The position numbers and the translations under genes were made by a program. The notes under the pieces were generated by a model. The model was given only the letters and a program-made list of their open reading frames with translations. It made no database searches and was not told the DNA's origin. Positions 36,069-44,824 of a stretch of 64,000 nt of DNA are shown piece after piece (position 1 is the first letter of the stretch; each line of letters starts with the position of its first letter). Source of the stretch: UBA10649 sp037130755 (GTDB taxonomy: Bacteria > Actinomycetota > Actinomycetes > S36-B12). The stretch spans positions 1 through 64,000 of the forward strand of contig JBAXSI010000009.1 in the NCBI GenBank assembly GCA_037130755.1, given 5' to 3'.

Positions 36069-37319
36069 ATGCGACAGATCGCGCGCAGTCGATGGGCCGC
36101 CCTCACGGGCGTCGCCGTCGTCGGTGCTCTCACGCTCGCCGCTTGCGGCAGCAGCACCAGTTCGTCCGAGTCGACGTCTGCCGCAGCGGCAGCGTCGTCA
36201 GCGGCGGCCCCGGCCTCGTCGGCAGCGGCCCCAGCCTCGTCGGCAGCGGCCCCGGCCTCCTCAGCTGCAGCGGCAGCGTGCACCACTCCGGCACCGGTCA
36301 AGCTCCAGTTGCAGTGGTTCGCCCAGGCCCAGTTCGCGGGCTACTACGCGGCGAAGGACAAGGGCTTCTACAAGGACCAGTGCCTCGACGTGACCATCCT
36401 CGAGGGCGGCGTCGACATCGTCCCGCAGACCGTCCTGGCACAAGGTGGCGCTGACTTCGCGATCGCCTGGGTGCCCAAGGCCCTCGCCTCTCGCGAGCAG
36501 GGTGCCCTGATCACCAACGTCGCACAGGTCTTCCAGAAGTCCGGCACGCTCCAGGTCTCGTGGGCCGACTCGAACATCAAGACCCCCGCAGACTTCAAGG
36601 GCAAGAAGATCGGCAACTGGGGCTTCGGCAACGAGTTCGAGGTCTTCGCGGCGGTCACCAAGGCTGGTCTCGATCCTGCGGCCGACGTTGAACTCGTGCA
36701 GCAGCAGTTCGACATGAAGGGCCTGCTCAGCAAGGAGATCGATGCTGCTGAGGCCATGACCTACAACGAGTACGCGCAGCTGCTCGAGACCAAGAACCCC
36801 GCCACCGGCAAGCTCTACCAGCCGGAGGACTTCACCGCCATCAGTTACGAGACCGAGGGCGTGGGCATGCTCCAGGACGCCATCTGGGCCAACCAGGACA
36901 AGCTCGGCAGCGATACTGCGTACCAGGACCTCACCCAGAAGTTCGTGCAGGCATCGCTCCAGGGCTGGATCTACTGCCGCGACAACGCGCAGGAGTGCGC
37001 CGACATCGTGACGACGAATGGTTCGAAGCTCGGCGCCAGCCACCAACTGTGGATGATGAACGAGATCAACAAGCTGATCTGGCCGTCACCGCTGGGCGTT
37101 GGCGTGATCGACCCGGCCAAGTACACCCAGACCGTGACGATCGCCATGAACACCAAGAACCTCGAGGGTTCCACGGTCATCACCAAGGAGCCGGACGCCG
37201 AGGCGTTCACCGACAAGTACGCAGTCGCGGCGAACACGGCGCTCACGGCTGCCGGGCTGAACACGACCGGTGATGCGTTCGCACCGATCGCCGTCACCTT
37301 GAACGAGGGTGGCAACTAG
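36069..37319 (+). CDS. ABC transporter substrate-binding lipoprotein (NMT1/ThiY-like)
   Basis: A 416-residue NMT1/THI5-like binding protein. The lipoprotein signal has lipobox LTLAACGS with Cys near residue 26. A 50-residue Ala/Ser/Pro spacer follows, containing three tandem 7-residue units. The binding domain then begins at about 76 (PVKLQLQWFAQAQFAGYYAAKDKGFY). This motif is shared with binders of thiamine-precursor pyrimidines and riboflavin. AGGAGG precedes the ATG. The ligand is probably uracil, thymine or another pyrimidine given the operon. Confidence 0.88.
   Translation: MRQIARSRWAALTGVAVVGALTLAACGSSTSSSESTSAAAAASSAAAPASSAAAPASSAAAPASSAAAAACTTPAPVKLQLQWFAQAQFAGYYAAKDKGFYKDQCLDVTILEGGVDIVPQTVLAQGGADFAIAWVPKALASREQGALITNVAQVFQKSGTLQVSWADSNIKTPADFKGKKIGNWGFGNEFEVFAAVTKAGLDPAADVELVQQQFDMKGLLSKEIDAAEAMTYNEYAQLLETKNPATGKLYQPEDFTAISYETEGVGMLQDAIWANQDKLGSDTAYQDLTQKFVQASLQGWIYCRDNAQECADIVTTNGSKLGASHQLWMMNEINKLIWPSPLGVGVIDPAKYTQTVTIAMNTKNLEGSTVITKEPDAEAFTDKYAVAANTALTAAGLNTTGDAFAPIAVTLNEGGN
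36204..36266 (+). repeat. three tandem 21-bp units in the binding-protein linker
   Basis: Units start at 36204, 36225 and 36246, each beginning GCGGCCCC and encoding a 7-residue Ala/Ser/Pro block. The first two differ at one base. The repeat lies in the flexible spacer between the lipid anchor and the binding domain, where length variation is usually tolerated. Confidence 0.8.
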
Positions 37320-37329
37320 CAGTACCCGT

Positions 37330-37364
37330 CGAAGGGGCGTGGGCGCGATGCCTGCGCCCCTTCG
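37330..37364. terminator. terminator hairpin after the pyrimidine operon
   Basis: CGAAGGGGCG (37330-37339) and CGCCCCTTCG (37355-37364), a perfect 10-bp stem with a 15-base loop, 11 bases after the binding-protein stop. It lies between convergent genes, with the DUF3097 gene ending at 37394, so it could serve both strands. Confidence 0.65.
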
Positions 37365-37393
37365 GCATGCCCGCCCTTTCCGCTGGCTCGGCA

Positions 37394-38227
37394 TCAGGGG
37401 GCGGTGACGAAGTCGATCAACTCCTCGACCCGGCCGATGAGACTGGTCTCGAGGTCGGTGTACGTGGTGACCTTGCCGAGGATCCGTCGCCATGCGCGCC
37501 CGGTTTCGGCGGGCCACCCCAGCTCGGCACAGACCCCCTCCTTCCAAGGCTGACCCTTCGGAATGACGGGCCACTCCCGCAGCCCGATGACCGACGGCCG
37601 GACCGCCTGCCAGACATCAATGTAGGGATGCCCAAGGACGAGGACGTCACCGCCGAAGCCCGTCATGACTGCCTCGGCGATCCGGGTCTCCTTCGACCCG
37701 GGCACGAGGTGATCCACGAGCACACCCACGCGGTGTCCGGCATCGGGTTGGAACTCCCCGAGCCGATCGACCAGCTCATCGATGCCACCGAGCTGTTCAA
37801 CGACGATCGCCTCGTTGCGCAGGTCGGCGCCCCACACCTTCTCGACGAGCTCCGCGTCCTGAGTGCCTTCGACCCAGATGCGCGAGCCTTTGGCCACGCG
37901 GGCCCGCTGCGAGGGTGCGGCCACCGAGCCGGAGGCGGTGCGGGCAGGACGGGTCACCAGTGGCGATCCAGCCGGCCGGACGAGGGTCACCGGTATGCCG
38001 TCGAGGAGGAATGCCGCGGGCAGCACGGCGAACGGCCGCCGGTCGCCGTGCCTGTCCTCGAGAACTACGGCCAGGCCGCTCGCGCCCTTGTCCCAGCCCA
38101 CGACCGCGCCGCACCAGCCCGTCGACGCGCACTCGACGACCAGGCCGAACTCCGCGTCGACGGAGGGCACGCTGCGCCTGGGGTGCGGGTCGGAGGACAG
38201 CACATCGGATCCGTAGCGGTCGGGCAC
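37394..38227 (-). CDS. DUF3097 family protein
   Basis: A 277-residue cytoplasmic protein of the actinobacterial DUF3097 family. The conserved block KGSRIWVEGTQDAELVEKVWG (about 113-133) and HRVGVLVDHLVPGSKET resemble a Toprim-like nucleotide/metal-binding fold. The block HPYIDVWQAVRPS is typical of the family. The function is unknown. The start is a GTG. It stands alone, between the pyrimidine operon terminator and the divergent Lrp gene, and shows no obvious link to either. Confidence 0.83.
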   Translation of the reverse strand: MPDRYGSDVLSSDPHPRRSVPSVDAEFGLVVECASTGWCGAVVGWDKGASGLAVVLEDRHGDRRPFAVLPAAFLLDGIPVTLVRPAGSPLVTRPARTASGSVAAPSQRARVAKGSRIWVEGTQDAELVEKVWGADLRNEAIVVEQLGGIDELVDRLGEFQPDAGHRVGVLVDHLVPGSKETRIAEAVMTGFGGDVLVLGHPYIDVWQAVRPSVIGLREWPVIPKGQPWKEGVCAELGWPAETGRAWRRILGKVTTYTDLETSLIGRVEELIDFVTAP

Positions 38228-38419
38228 GGCGTAAGGCTAGGCGCGCGAGCCGACAATCCCCCCACCACCACCCCGCCGCCCCAAGGCCGGCGCACGAAAT
38301 GCTCGACTCGGTGAGAGCGACGGATTGTGCCTCGAATCTGGATCCCGGACACGAAATCCGTTGAGATTTGGGTAAGATACCGCGGAATCGCTTGCCATGA
38401 CTGGTGCAGGTAGCCCATT

Positions 38420-38902
38420 ATGTCCGTCATGCCGCCACGCGACCGGGTTCCGAGCACCCCCCTGGACGATGTCTCCAAGGCGATCATCGAACAGTTGCAG
38501 CAGGACGGGCGCCGACCCTATGCGGCCATCGGCAAGGCGGTGGGCCTGTCCGAGGCCGCCGTCCGGCAGCGGGTGCAGCGCCTGCACGAGTCGGGCGTGA
38601 TGCAGATCGTGGCCGTCACTGATCCGATGCAGGTCGGATTCGCGCGAGCGGCGATGATCGGGATACGTGTTGACGGTGACGCCGAAGTCGTCGCCGACGA
38701 CCTGGAAGTCATGCCCGAGGTCGACTACCTCGTCGTGACCGCCGGCAGCTTCGACATCCTCGCGGAGGTCGTCGCCGAGGATGACGACCACCTGCTCGAG
38801 GTCATCAACCGCAAGATCCGGGCCATCCCCGGAGTGCGCTCAACCGAGACGTACGTCTATCTGAAACTGCGCAAGCAGATCTACACCTGGGGTACACGAT
38901 GA
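38420..38902 (+). CDS. Lrp/AsnC family transcriptional regulator
   Basis: A 160-residue feast/famine regulator. An N-terminal helix-turn-helix (about 16-65, AAIGKAVGLSEAAVRQRVQRL) is followed by an RAM/AsnC ligand domain (about 75-155). The start is the ATG at 38420; a second Met 3 codons on is possible, since neither has a strong ribosome site. It overlaps the aminotransferase gene by 4 bases (ATGA), so it is the first gene of a four-gene overlapping operon it probably controls, as Lrp proteins do for polyamine and amino acid genes in other actinobacteria. Confidence 0.9.
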   Translation: MSVMPPRDRVPSTPLDDVSKAIIEQLQQDGRRPYAAIGKAVGLSEAAVRQRVQRLHESGVMQIVAVTDPMQVGFARAAMIGIRVDGDAEVVADDLEVMPEVDYLVVTAGSFDILAEVVAEDDDHLLEVINRKIRAIPGVRSTETYVYLKLRKQIYTWGTR

Positions 38903-40302
38903 CAAGCACGCCGCAGCCCATCACCGAGCCTGGCACCGACTTCATGGCCGACAAGGCCCGCGACCACCTGTGGATGGCGTTCACCCGCCACTCCCACTAC
39001 TACGACGGCAGCGGCCACGTCCCTGTCATCGTGCGCGGTGAGGGCGCCTACATCTGGGACGACCAGGGCAACCGCTACCTCGACGGGCTCGCTGGCCTAT
39101 TCACCAACCAGCTCGGACACGGCCGCACCGAGATCGGTGACGCGATGGCCAAGCAGGCCTCCGAGCTCGCCTTCTTCCCCATCTGGTCCTACGCGCACCC
39201 GCGCGCGATCGAGCTTGCCGAGAAGCTCGCGAGCTACGCCCCCGGTGACCTCAACCGGGTCTTCTTCACCACCGGCGGCGGCGAGGCAGTCGAGACGGCG
39301 TGGAAGCTCGCCAAGCAGTTCTTCAAGATCACGGGGAAGCCGAGCAAGACCAAGGTCATCAGCCGGGCCATCGCCTATCACGGCACACCGCAAGGCGCGC
39401 TGTCCATCACCGGCATCCCCGAGGCGAAGGTGGCCTTCGAGCCGTTGGTGCCCGGTGCGATCAAGGTGCCCAACACCAACTTCTACCGGGCTCCCGAGGA
39501 GTTCCGCCACGACGAGAAGGCCTTCGGCCTGTGGGCAGCCGAGCGCATCGCCGAGGCGATCGAGTTCGAGGGTCCCGACAGCGTCGCCGCCGTCTTCCTC
39601 GAGCCGGTGCAGAACTCGGGCGGCTGCTTCCCGCCGCCGCCCGGATACCTCGAACGCGTTCGGGAGATCTGTGACGAGTACGACGTCATCATGGTCGCCG
39701 ACGAGACCATCTGCGCCTTCGGCCGCATCGGTGAGATGTTCGCGATGAGCCGGTTCGGCGTGACGCCCGACATCATCACGTGCGCCAAGGGGATGACCTC
39801 CGGCTACGCGCCCATGGGCGCCATGATCGCCAGTGACCGGCTCTTCGAGCCGTTCAAGCACGATCGCAACACGTTCCTCCATGGCTTCACCTGGGGCGGC
39901 CACCCGGTGGCCGCGGCCGCCGCCCTGGAGAACCTGCGAATCTTCGAGGACGAGGGCATCCTGCAGCACGTCCGCGACAATGAGCCGCGGTTCCGCCAGA
40001 CGCTGGAGAAGCTCGCGGACCTGCCTATCGTGGGCGACATCCGCGGCGCCGGCTACTTCTACGGCATCGAGCTCGTCCGCGACAAGGTCACTCGTGAGAC
40101 ATTGAACGACGACGAGTGCGAGCGAGTGCTCCGCGGGTTCTTGTCGAAGGCCCTCTTCGATGCCGGTCTGTACTGCCGCGCTGACGATCGCGGCGACCCG
40201 GTCGTGCAACTGGCCCCACCGCTGATCATCGGCCAGCCGGAGTTCGACGAGATCGAGCAGATCCTGCGCTCCGTCCTGACGGAGGCCTGGGCCCTTCTGT
40301 GA
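38899..40302 (+). CDS. class III aminotransferase (putrescine or beta-alanine:pyruvate type)
   Basis: A 467-residue PLP enzyme. The class III motif VADETICAFGRIGEMF is near 266 and the Schiff-base lysine K297 is in TCAKGMTSGYAPMGA. The pattern, including a W near residue 95 and GFTWGGHPVAAAAAL, is that of omega-amine/beta-alanine:pyruvate transaminases. With the FAD amine oxidase in the same operon and polyamine import nearby, putrescine is likely. It could also supply the beta-alanine to malonate-semialdehyde step missing from the pyrimidine operon. It is coupled to the Lrp gene and to the next gene by 4-base overlaps. Confidence 0.87.
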   Translation: MTSTPQPITEPGTDFMADKARDHLWMAFTRHSHYYDGSGHVPVIVRGEGAYIWDDQGNRYLDGLAGLFTNQLGHGRTEIGDAMAKQASELAFFPIWSYAHPRAIELAEKLASYAPGDLNRVFFTTGGGEAVETAWKLAKQFFKITGKPSKTKVISRAIAYHGTPQGALSITGIPEAKVAFEPLVPGAIKVPNTNFYRAPEEFRHDEKAFGLWAAERIAEAIEFEGPDSVAAVFLEPVQNSGGCFPPPPGYLERVREICDEYDVIMVADETICAFGRIGEMFAMSRFGVTPDIITCAKGMTSGYAPMGAMIASDRLFEPFKHDRNTFLHGFTWGGHPVAAAAALENLRIFEDEGILQHVRDNEPRFRQTLEKLADLPIVGDIRGAGYFYGIELVRDKVTRETLNDDECERVLRGFLSKALFDAGLYCRADDRGDPVVQLAPPLIIGQPEFDEIEQILRSVLTEAWALL

Positions 40303-40979
40303 CCAACAGCCAGCCGATTGCACCCGGGTCCACCCAGCGGACCCGGGTGCGTCGTATTCCCGAGCGCACGGTAACCGAGGTAGGCGCTCTGCACGACGTG
40401 CTCGATGCCGGCTTGGTCGCGCACGTTGCCGTGCACGACGCGGACGGGCAGCCGTACGTCATCCCCGTCGCCTTTGCCCGTCGCGCCAACGAGGTCGTGT
40501 TCCACGGCTCGACCGGGTCGAGGCTCTTCCGGTCCTTGGCAGAAGGCCAGCCCACGTGCCTGACCGTCACACTGCTCGACGGGCTGGTGCTGGCACGCAG
40601 CGCGTTCGAGTCGAGCATGAACTACCGCAGCGTGATGGTGCTCGGCGTCGCGCGGCGCCTCGACGGTGACGACGAGCTCGATGCGTTGCGGGTCATCACC
40701 GAGCATCTCCTGCCAGGACGCTGGACGGAGTGCCGCCAGCCGAATGCCAAGGAGCGTGCGGCGACGCTGACGCTTGCGCTGAGTCTCGACGAGTGCTCGG
40801 TGAAGATCCGGACGGGTGGCCCCGAGGATGTGCCCGAGGACATCACCGACCCGGTCTACTCGCGGGTGTGGGCCGGGACCGTCCCCATGTACGAGTCGTT
40901 CGGCACGCCGATCCTCAGCGACGAGGCCCTCCCCGATACACCTGTGCCGGCGTACATCAACGAATGGAGCCGCTCGTGA
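40299..40979 (+). CDS. pyridoxamine 5'-phosphate oxidase-related FMN/split-barrel protein
   Basis: A 226-residue split beta-barrel protein with the family pattern LVAHVAVHDADGQPYVIPVAFAR (about 45-67), then a strand and turn with SRLFRSLAEG. The likely cofactor is FMN; the substrate is unknown. The GTG overlaps the aminotransferase stop (GTGA) and the next FAD oxidase overlaps its stop. The first 20 codons contain a perfect 12-bp inverted repeat. The residues QRTRVRRIPER resemble family N-termini, so the upstream GTG was kept, although a GTG at 40347 is an alternative. Confidence 0.8.
   Translation: MTNSQPIAPGSTQRTRVRRIPERTVTEVGALHDVLDAGLVAHVAVHDADGQPYVIPVAFARRANEVVFHGSTGSRLFRSLAEGQPTCLTVTLLDGLVLARSAFESSMNYRSVMVLGVARRLDGDDELDALRVITEHLLPGRWTECRQPNAKERAATLTLALSLDECSVKIRTGGPEDVPEDITDPVYSRVWAGTVPMYESFGTPILSDEALPDTPVPAYINEWSRS
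40320..40350. repeat. perfect 12-bp inverted repeat at the start of the split-barrel gene
   Basis: GCACCCGGGTCC (40320-40331), a 7-base loop, GGACCCGGGTGC (40339-40350). It lies 18 bases after the aminotransferase stop, inside the first codons of the overlapping downstream gene. It could act as an attenuator or internal terminator. If so, the downstream gene may start at the GTG at 40347. Confidence 0.6.
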
Positions 40980-42361
40980 GCACCGATCTGCGGACGTTGT
41001 CCCTGTGGTGGGACACGCTTCCGAACGAACTTCAGCAGCCCCTCGGTGCACCGCTCAGCGGCGATGCCACGGCCGATGTCGTCATCGTCGGCGGCGGGTA
41101 CACCGGGCTGTGGACCGCCTACTACCTGATCAAGGCCGATCCGTCCCTGCGCATCACGGTGCTCGAGGCCGAGGTCGCCGGGTTCGGGGCGAGCGGCCGC
41201 AATGGCGGATGGGCGTCGGCGCTCTTCCCGGCAAGCCTTGCTGCCCTCGCTCGTGCGTCATCCCGCGACGCTGCAGTTCGCATGAAGCGTGCAATGAACC
41301 AGACCGTCGACGAGATCGGGCGCGTGGCGCACGAAGAGGACTGGAACATCGAATGGGAGAAGGCCGGCACGGTCGTCCTCGCCCGATCGCCGCTGCAGTG
41401 GCAGGAGGCGCAGGCCGAGGTCAAGGAGCTCCGCTCCTGGGGCTTCGGCGACGACGACCTCCGGCTCCTCGACAAGGACGAGGCAACTCGTCACGCCAAC
41501 GCCACAGACGTCCTCGGTGCGACGTTCAACCCGCACTGCGCAGCCATCAACCCCGCTCGACTGGTACGCAGCCTGGCAAGGACGGTCGTCGGACTCGGCG
41601 TGACGCTGCATGAGGGCACCCGCGCGGAGTCGATCGAGCCGGGCATCGTGCGTAGCCCCCAGGGCAGCGTGCGCGCCGAGTACGTCGTACGCGCGACCGA
41701 GGGCTACACCCGGACGATCAAGGGACACACGCGCACTCTCGCCCCGGTGTACTCATTGATGCTGGCCACCGAGCCGCTGCCCGCCGAGACGTGGGCGAAG
41801 ATCGGACTCGAGGGTCGGCCCACCTTCGCCGACGGCCGGCACCTGATCATCTACGGCCAGCGGACCGCCGACGGACGGATCGCGTTCGGCGGTCGCGGGG
41901 CGCCGTACTTCTTCGGATCGAAGATCACCCCCGAGCAGGACCGCAACCCCGCTGTGCACGCCGCCCTGTGGGAGGTCCTCACCGATCTGTTTCCCGCCGT
42001 CGCCGGCGCTGCCGTCACCCATACCTGGGGCGGGCCACTGGGTGTTCCGCGCGACTGGTGGGCATCCTGCGGCCTTGATCGCGCGACGGGGCTGGCATGG
42101 TCCGGCGGCTACGTCGGCGACGGCGTCGGCACCTCGAACCTGGGCGGGCGAACGCTTGCCGACCTCATCCTGCAGCGGGAGACCGATCTCGTATCGCTGC
42201 CGTGGGTCGGTCACCAATCCAAGAAGTGGGAGCCCGAGCCGCTGCGCTGGGTGGGAGCGAATGTCGGCTTGCGCGTGATGACCAGCGCCGACAACGTCGA
42301 GGCGCGCACCGGCAAGCCGTCACGTAGGGCAGCGTTGTTCGCCCGCAAGATCGGGCACTGA
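40976..42361 (+). CDS. FAD-dependent amine oxidase, PuuB-like (second copy)
   Basis: A 461-residue DAO-family flavoenzyme with FAD motif VVIVGGGYTGLWTAYY (about 35-50), GFGASGRNGGWASALF and a C-terminal GGYVGDGVGTSNLGGR. It is paralogous to the oxidase at 19585-21003 in length and motif order. The GTG overlaps the previous stop (GTGA). The operon partners (Lrp, omega-aminotransferase, split-barrel flavoprotein) suggest amine or polyamine oxidation. It converges on the multiheme cytochrome gene with a 3-base gap and no visible terminator. Confidence 0.82.
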   Translation: MSTDLRTLSLWWDTLPNELQQPLGAPLSGDATADVVIVGGGYTGLWTAYYLIKADPSLRITVLEAEVAGFGASGRNGGWASALFPASLAALARASSRDAAVRMKRAMNQTVDEIGRVAHEEDWNIEWEKAGTVVLARSPLQWQEAQAEVKELRSWGFGDDDLRLLDKDEATRHANATDVLGATFNPHCAAINPARLVRSLARTVVGLGVTLHEGTRAESIEPGIVRSPQGSVRAEYVVRATEGYTRTIKGHTRTLAPVYSLMLATEPLPAETWAKIGLEGRPTFADGRHLIIYGQRTADGRIAFGGRGAPYFFGSKITPEQDRNPAVHAALWEVLTDLFPAVAGAAVTHTWGGPLGVPRDWWASCGLDRATGLAWSGGYVGDGVGTSNLGGRTLADLILQRETDLVSLPWVGHQSKKWEPEPLRWVGANVGLRVMTSADNVEARTGKPSRRAALFARKIGH

Positions 42362-42364
42362 CGC

Positions 42365-44824
42365 CTACGAGTAGTTCTCGCTGTGGTTCATTCCATGACA
42401 GGTGAGGGTGCACGTACCGGTGATGTTGCCGCCGTTCGCCGGAACCGTTCGCGTGTAGCGCAGTGTCCCGCCATTCGGAGTCACGGTGGGCGCGAAGTTC
42501 ACCCCGCCGCCGCCGTCGAGCGTCTGCGTGCCGCCACCGGTCGCCGGCAGAGCGGTCGAATGCGGGCGGTAGTGACACTCCTGGCACGTGAATCGCCAAC
42601 TGGTCACGTGGTCGTAATGGCGGTTGAAGTTCGTGGCCGGACTGTTCGCGCCATTCACGGTGGTCCCGGTCCCGGAGATGAAGGGCGAGTTCGTGTGGCA
42701 GGTGAAGCACAGTGCGTACTGCGCCTCGGAGAAGGTCACGGTGCCGTCAGATCGGTTGTACGGCGCCGTCAGGACGCCATAGTTCGGGACGGTGTTCTTG
42801 GCCACGGCGTGCGGCGCGGCAGTCTGGCCACCACCTTGCCCAAGCACCATCGGCGAGGAGGCATGGCACTGGGTGCAGCGGATGGTCTGTGCGGTCGTTC
42901 CGTCCCAGAGTTTGTAGGTGGAGGCTCCGCTCAGGCTCAGTCCCATGGCAGGCGTCTGGTTCTTGCCCGGTGCCTCGACGGGGTGCATCGACTTGGCGGC
43001 GGGGTTGAACTCGACGGCGGCGTCCAGCAGGTACTGACTCTCCGGGAAACCGGCGTTGGACGGCAGCGTGGTGTAGCTGGAATGGCACTTCATGCACAGC
43101 TGGTACTCGGCGGTGGCCTTGTTCGTCACACCGTCGAGGAACTGGTAGATCGGTGCCTGGGTCGTGGGGTTGTACGTGACCTTGACTGCGGAGACGCCGG
43201 TCATTCGACCCGACGGCGTCCATGGCGTACCGAGCGGACTCTGCACGGATGGCGTGGCCGAGTCCGAGTGCGGGTTGTGGCAGTCGGTGCACTCGGAGTG
43301 GCGGTTGAGCACCCCTGCGAACTCATCGACCGGTGCCGAAGTGCCGCTGGGTGCCATCGTGGCCGTCGTATGACGGGTGTTCACGGCGCTCACCGAGTCG
43401 TGGGTGTAGTACTGACGGGTCGTGGCGTTCACGACGTTGACACCGCCAGAGACGTATTCCGCCTGCACCGTGTACTTCGAACCAGTGCCTGAAGCATCGT
43501 GGCAGGTGAAGCAGAGTGTTGAGATCTGGCGCGGGTTGCTTGTCTGATTGCCCATGAACGTGGGGCGCGTCTCGGCATGGATGCGATGGCACGATGCGCA
43601 CGATCCCGTCGTGGGTCCGTACGGACCGTGGATGTCGGCGTCGCCCTTGAGTCGCAGGCTCCGGTTCACGGTGCGCAGGTTGGGATCGACTCCGTGTCGA
43701 CCGGTGCCGATGTCTCCAATCGGGCGCAGGCATAGATCCGGCAGCACGTTCTCCCCCGAGATGACCGACGGGCACGCCACGATGATCGTGAGCTCGGAGG
43801 TCGCGGCGGTCGCGCCGTCGAACGCGAATACCGTGAACAACGTTTCCGTGGGCGCGTCCGAGAGCTGACCGGAGATGATGCCCGTCCGGAAGTCGATGGT
43901 CAGGCCACCCGGCAGTTCCGGCCTGGTGAAGTACATGGGGCTCGAACGAAAGCCGATCCACGTGAAGGCAGTCGTGGGCTCAACCGGCTCGCCGATCACG
44001 GCGCGGACCGTCTGCTGTGCCGGCTCGATGATCGGACCGTCGAGCACGGTGATGCCCAGGGTCGCGATCGCCTGGTGCGTCCCGTCATCGGCAGTCACCA
44101 CATAGGCCGTTGCAGGCTGCGCGAGTTCGGGCGTGCCGGAGATGACTCCGGTGCTCGGATCCATGGTCAGGCCCGCGGGTACGTCAGGGGCGATCGCAAA
44201 CGTCACGGTCGAATCCGCGCTTGCTGCGAAGTTCGTCGTCAGAACGGACGAACTCGTCATCGACTGGCCCTTCACCGCCACGATCTTCTGGACGGCTGGG
44301 CTGACCTCGTAGACCACCTCGGTCGGTGACGGAGTCGGCGTCGCGCACGCGGCCACTGTCGGCCAGACGCCTGTGGGATCCGAAACAGCGGGACTGGGAC
44401 TCTGCGATGCCGGTGCGCAGTCACTGGGAATGGGTGTAGCCGAATCACTGGGTGACGAGGTTGGGACTGCTGAGCCACTCGCCGATGCGATAGGCGAGTT
44501 GCTTGGCAGCGGTTGCGTGCTGGCAGAGCCGGATCCGCTTGCCGAGGGCAGCGGAGTCGATGGCGACCCGGGTGCCGAGTCCGCCGGTGAGGCGCCCGGG
44601 TTGGGCGTTGGCGACACCGCGGGGCTCGCCACGAGATCCGGCGTGAGAAGCAGGGGCGGCGGCACCTGTCCACCGTCGCCCACGGCCATTGCCAGGCCGC
44701 CCGATGTGGTCAGGCCCGCCAGGACGATGACGACCGCGCACAGCGAGAACAGCAATGAGCGCCACGTGGCCGTCGTGCCCACGCGCCGCTCCTCGCTCCC
44801 TCGACCGGTCGGCCGTCGGTTCAT
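42365..44824 (-). CDS. large surface multiheme c-type cytochrome with Ig-like domains
   Basis: An 819-residue exported protein. An N-terminal hydrophobic segment (about 22-48) is followed by a Pro/Ser/Ala/Thr linker (about 55-170) and two Ig-like repeats (about 170-350, each with GLT-D--TG-ISG). The heme region follows. It has seven CXXCH sites (CASCH, CFTCH, CTDCH, CMKCH, CTQCH, CFTCH, CQECH at about 409-751) and one CX3CH near 805 (CTLTCH). No sortase motif was seen. It is coupled to the NHL gene by a one-base overlap. The likely role is electron transfer outside the membrane; partners are unknown. Confidence 0.85.
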   Translation of the reverse strand: MNRRPTGRGSEERRVGTTATWRSLLFSLCAVVIVLAGLTTSGGLAMAVGDGGQVPPPLLLTPDLVASPAVSPTPNPGASPADSAPGSPSTPLPSASGSGSASTQPLPSNSPIASASGSAVPTSSPSDSATPIPSDCAPASQSPSPAVSDPTGVWPTVAACATPTPSPTEVVYEVSPAVQKIVAVKGQSMTSSSVLTTNFAASADSTVTFAIAPDVPAGLTMDPSTGVISGTPELAQPATAYVVTADDGTHQAIATLGITVLDGPIIEPAQQTVRAVIGEPVEPTTAFTWIGFRSSPMYFTRPELPGGLTIDFRTGIISGQLSDAPTETLFTVFAFDGATAATSELTIIVACPSVISGENVLPDLCLRPIGDIGTGRHGVDPNLRTVNRSLRLKGDADIHGPYGPTTGSCASCHRIHAETRPTFMGNQTSNPRQISTLCFTCHDASGTGSKYTVQAEYVSGGVNVVNATTRQYYTHDSVSAVNTRHTTATMAPSGTSAPVDEFAGVLNRHSECTDCHNPHSDSATPSVQSPLGTPWTPSGRMTGVSAVKVTYNPTTQAPIYQFLDGVTNKATAEYQLCMKCHSSYTTLPSNAGFPESQYLLDAAVEFNPAAKSMHPVEAPGKNQTPAMGLSLSGASTYKLWDGTTAQTIRCTQCHASSPMVLGQGGGQTAAPHAVAKNTVPNYGVLTAPYNRSDGTVTFSEAQYALCFTCHTNSPFISGTGTTVNGANSPATNFNRHYDHVTSWRFTCQECHYRPHSTALPATGGGTQTLDGGGGVNFAPTVTPNGGTLRYTRTVPANGGNITGTCTLTCHGMNHSENYS

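Noticed and set aside
36204..36266. Tandem 21-bp repeats considered as a CRISPR-like or regulatory array
   Set aside because: Units are contiguous, in frame and encode an Ala/Ser/Pro linker; there are no spacers.
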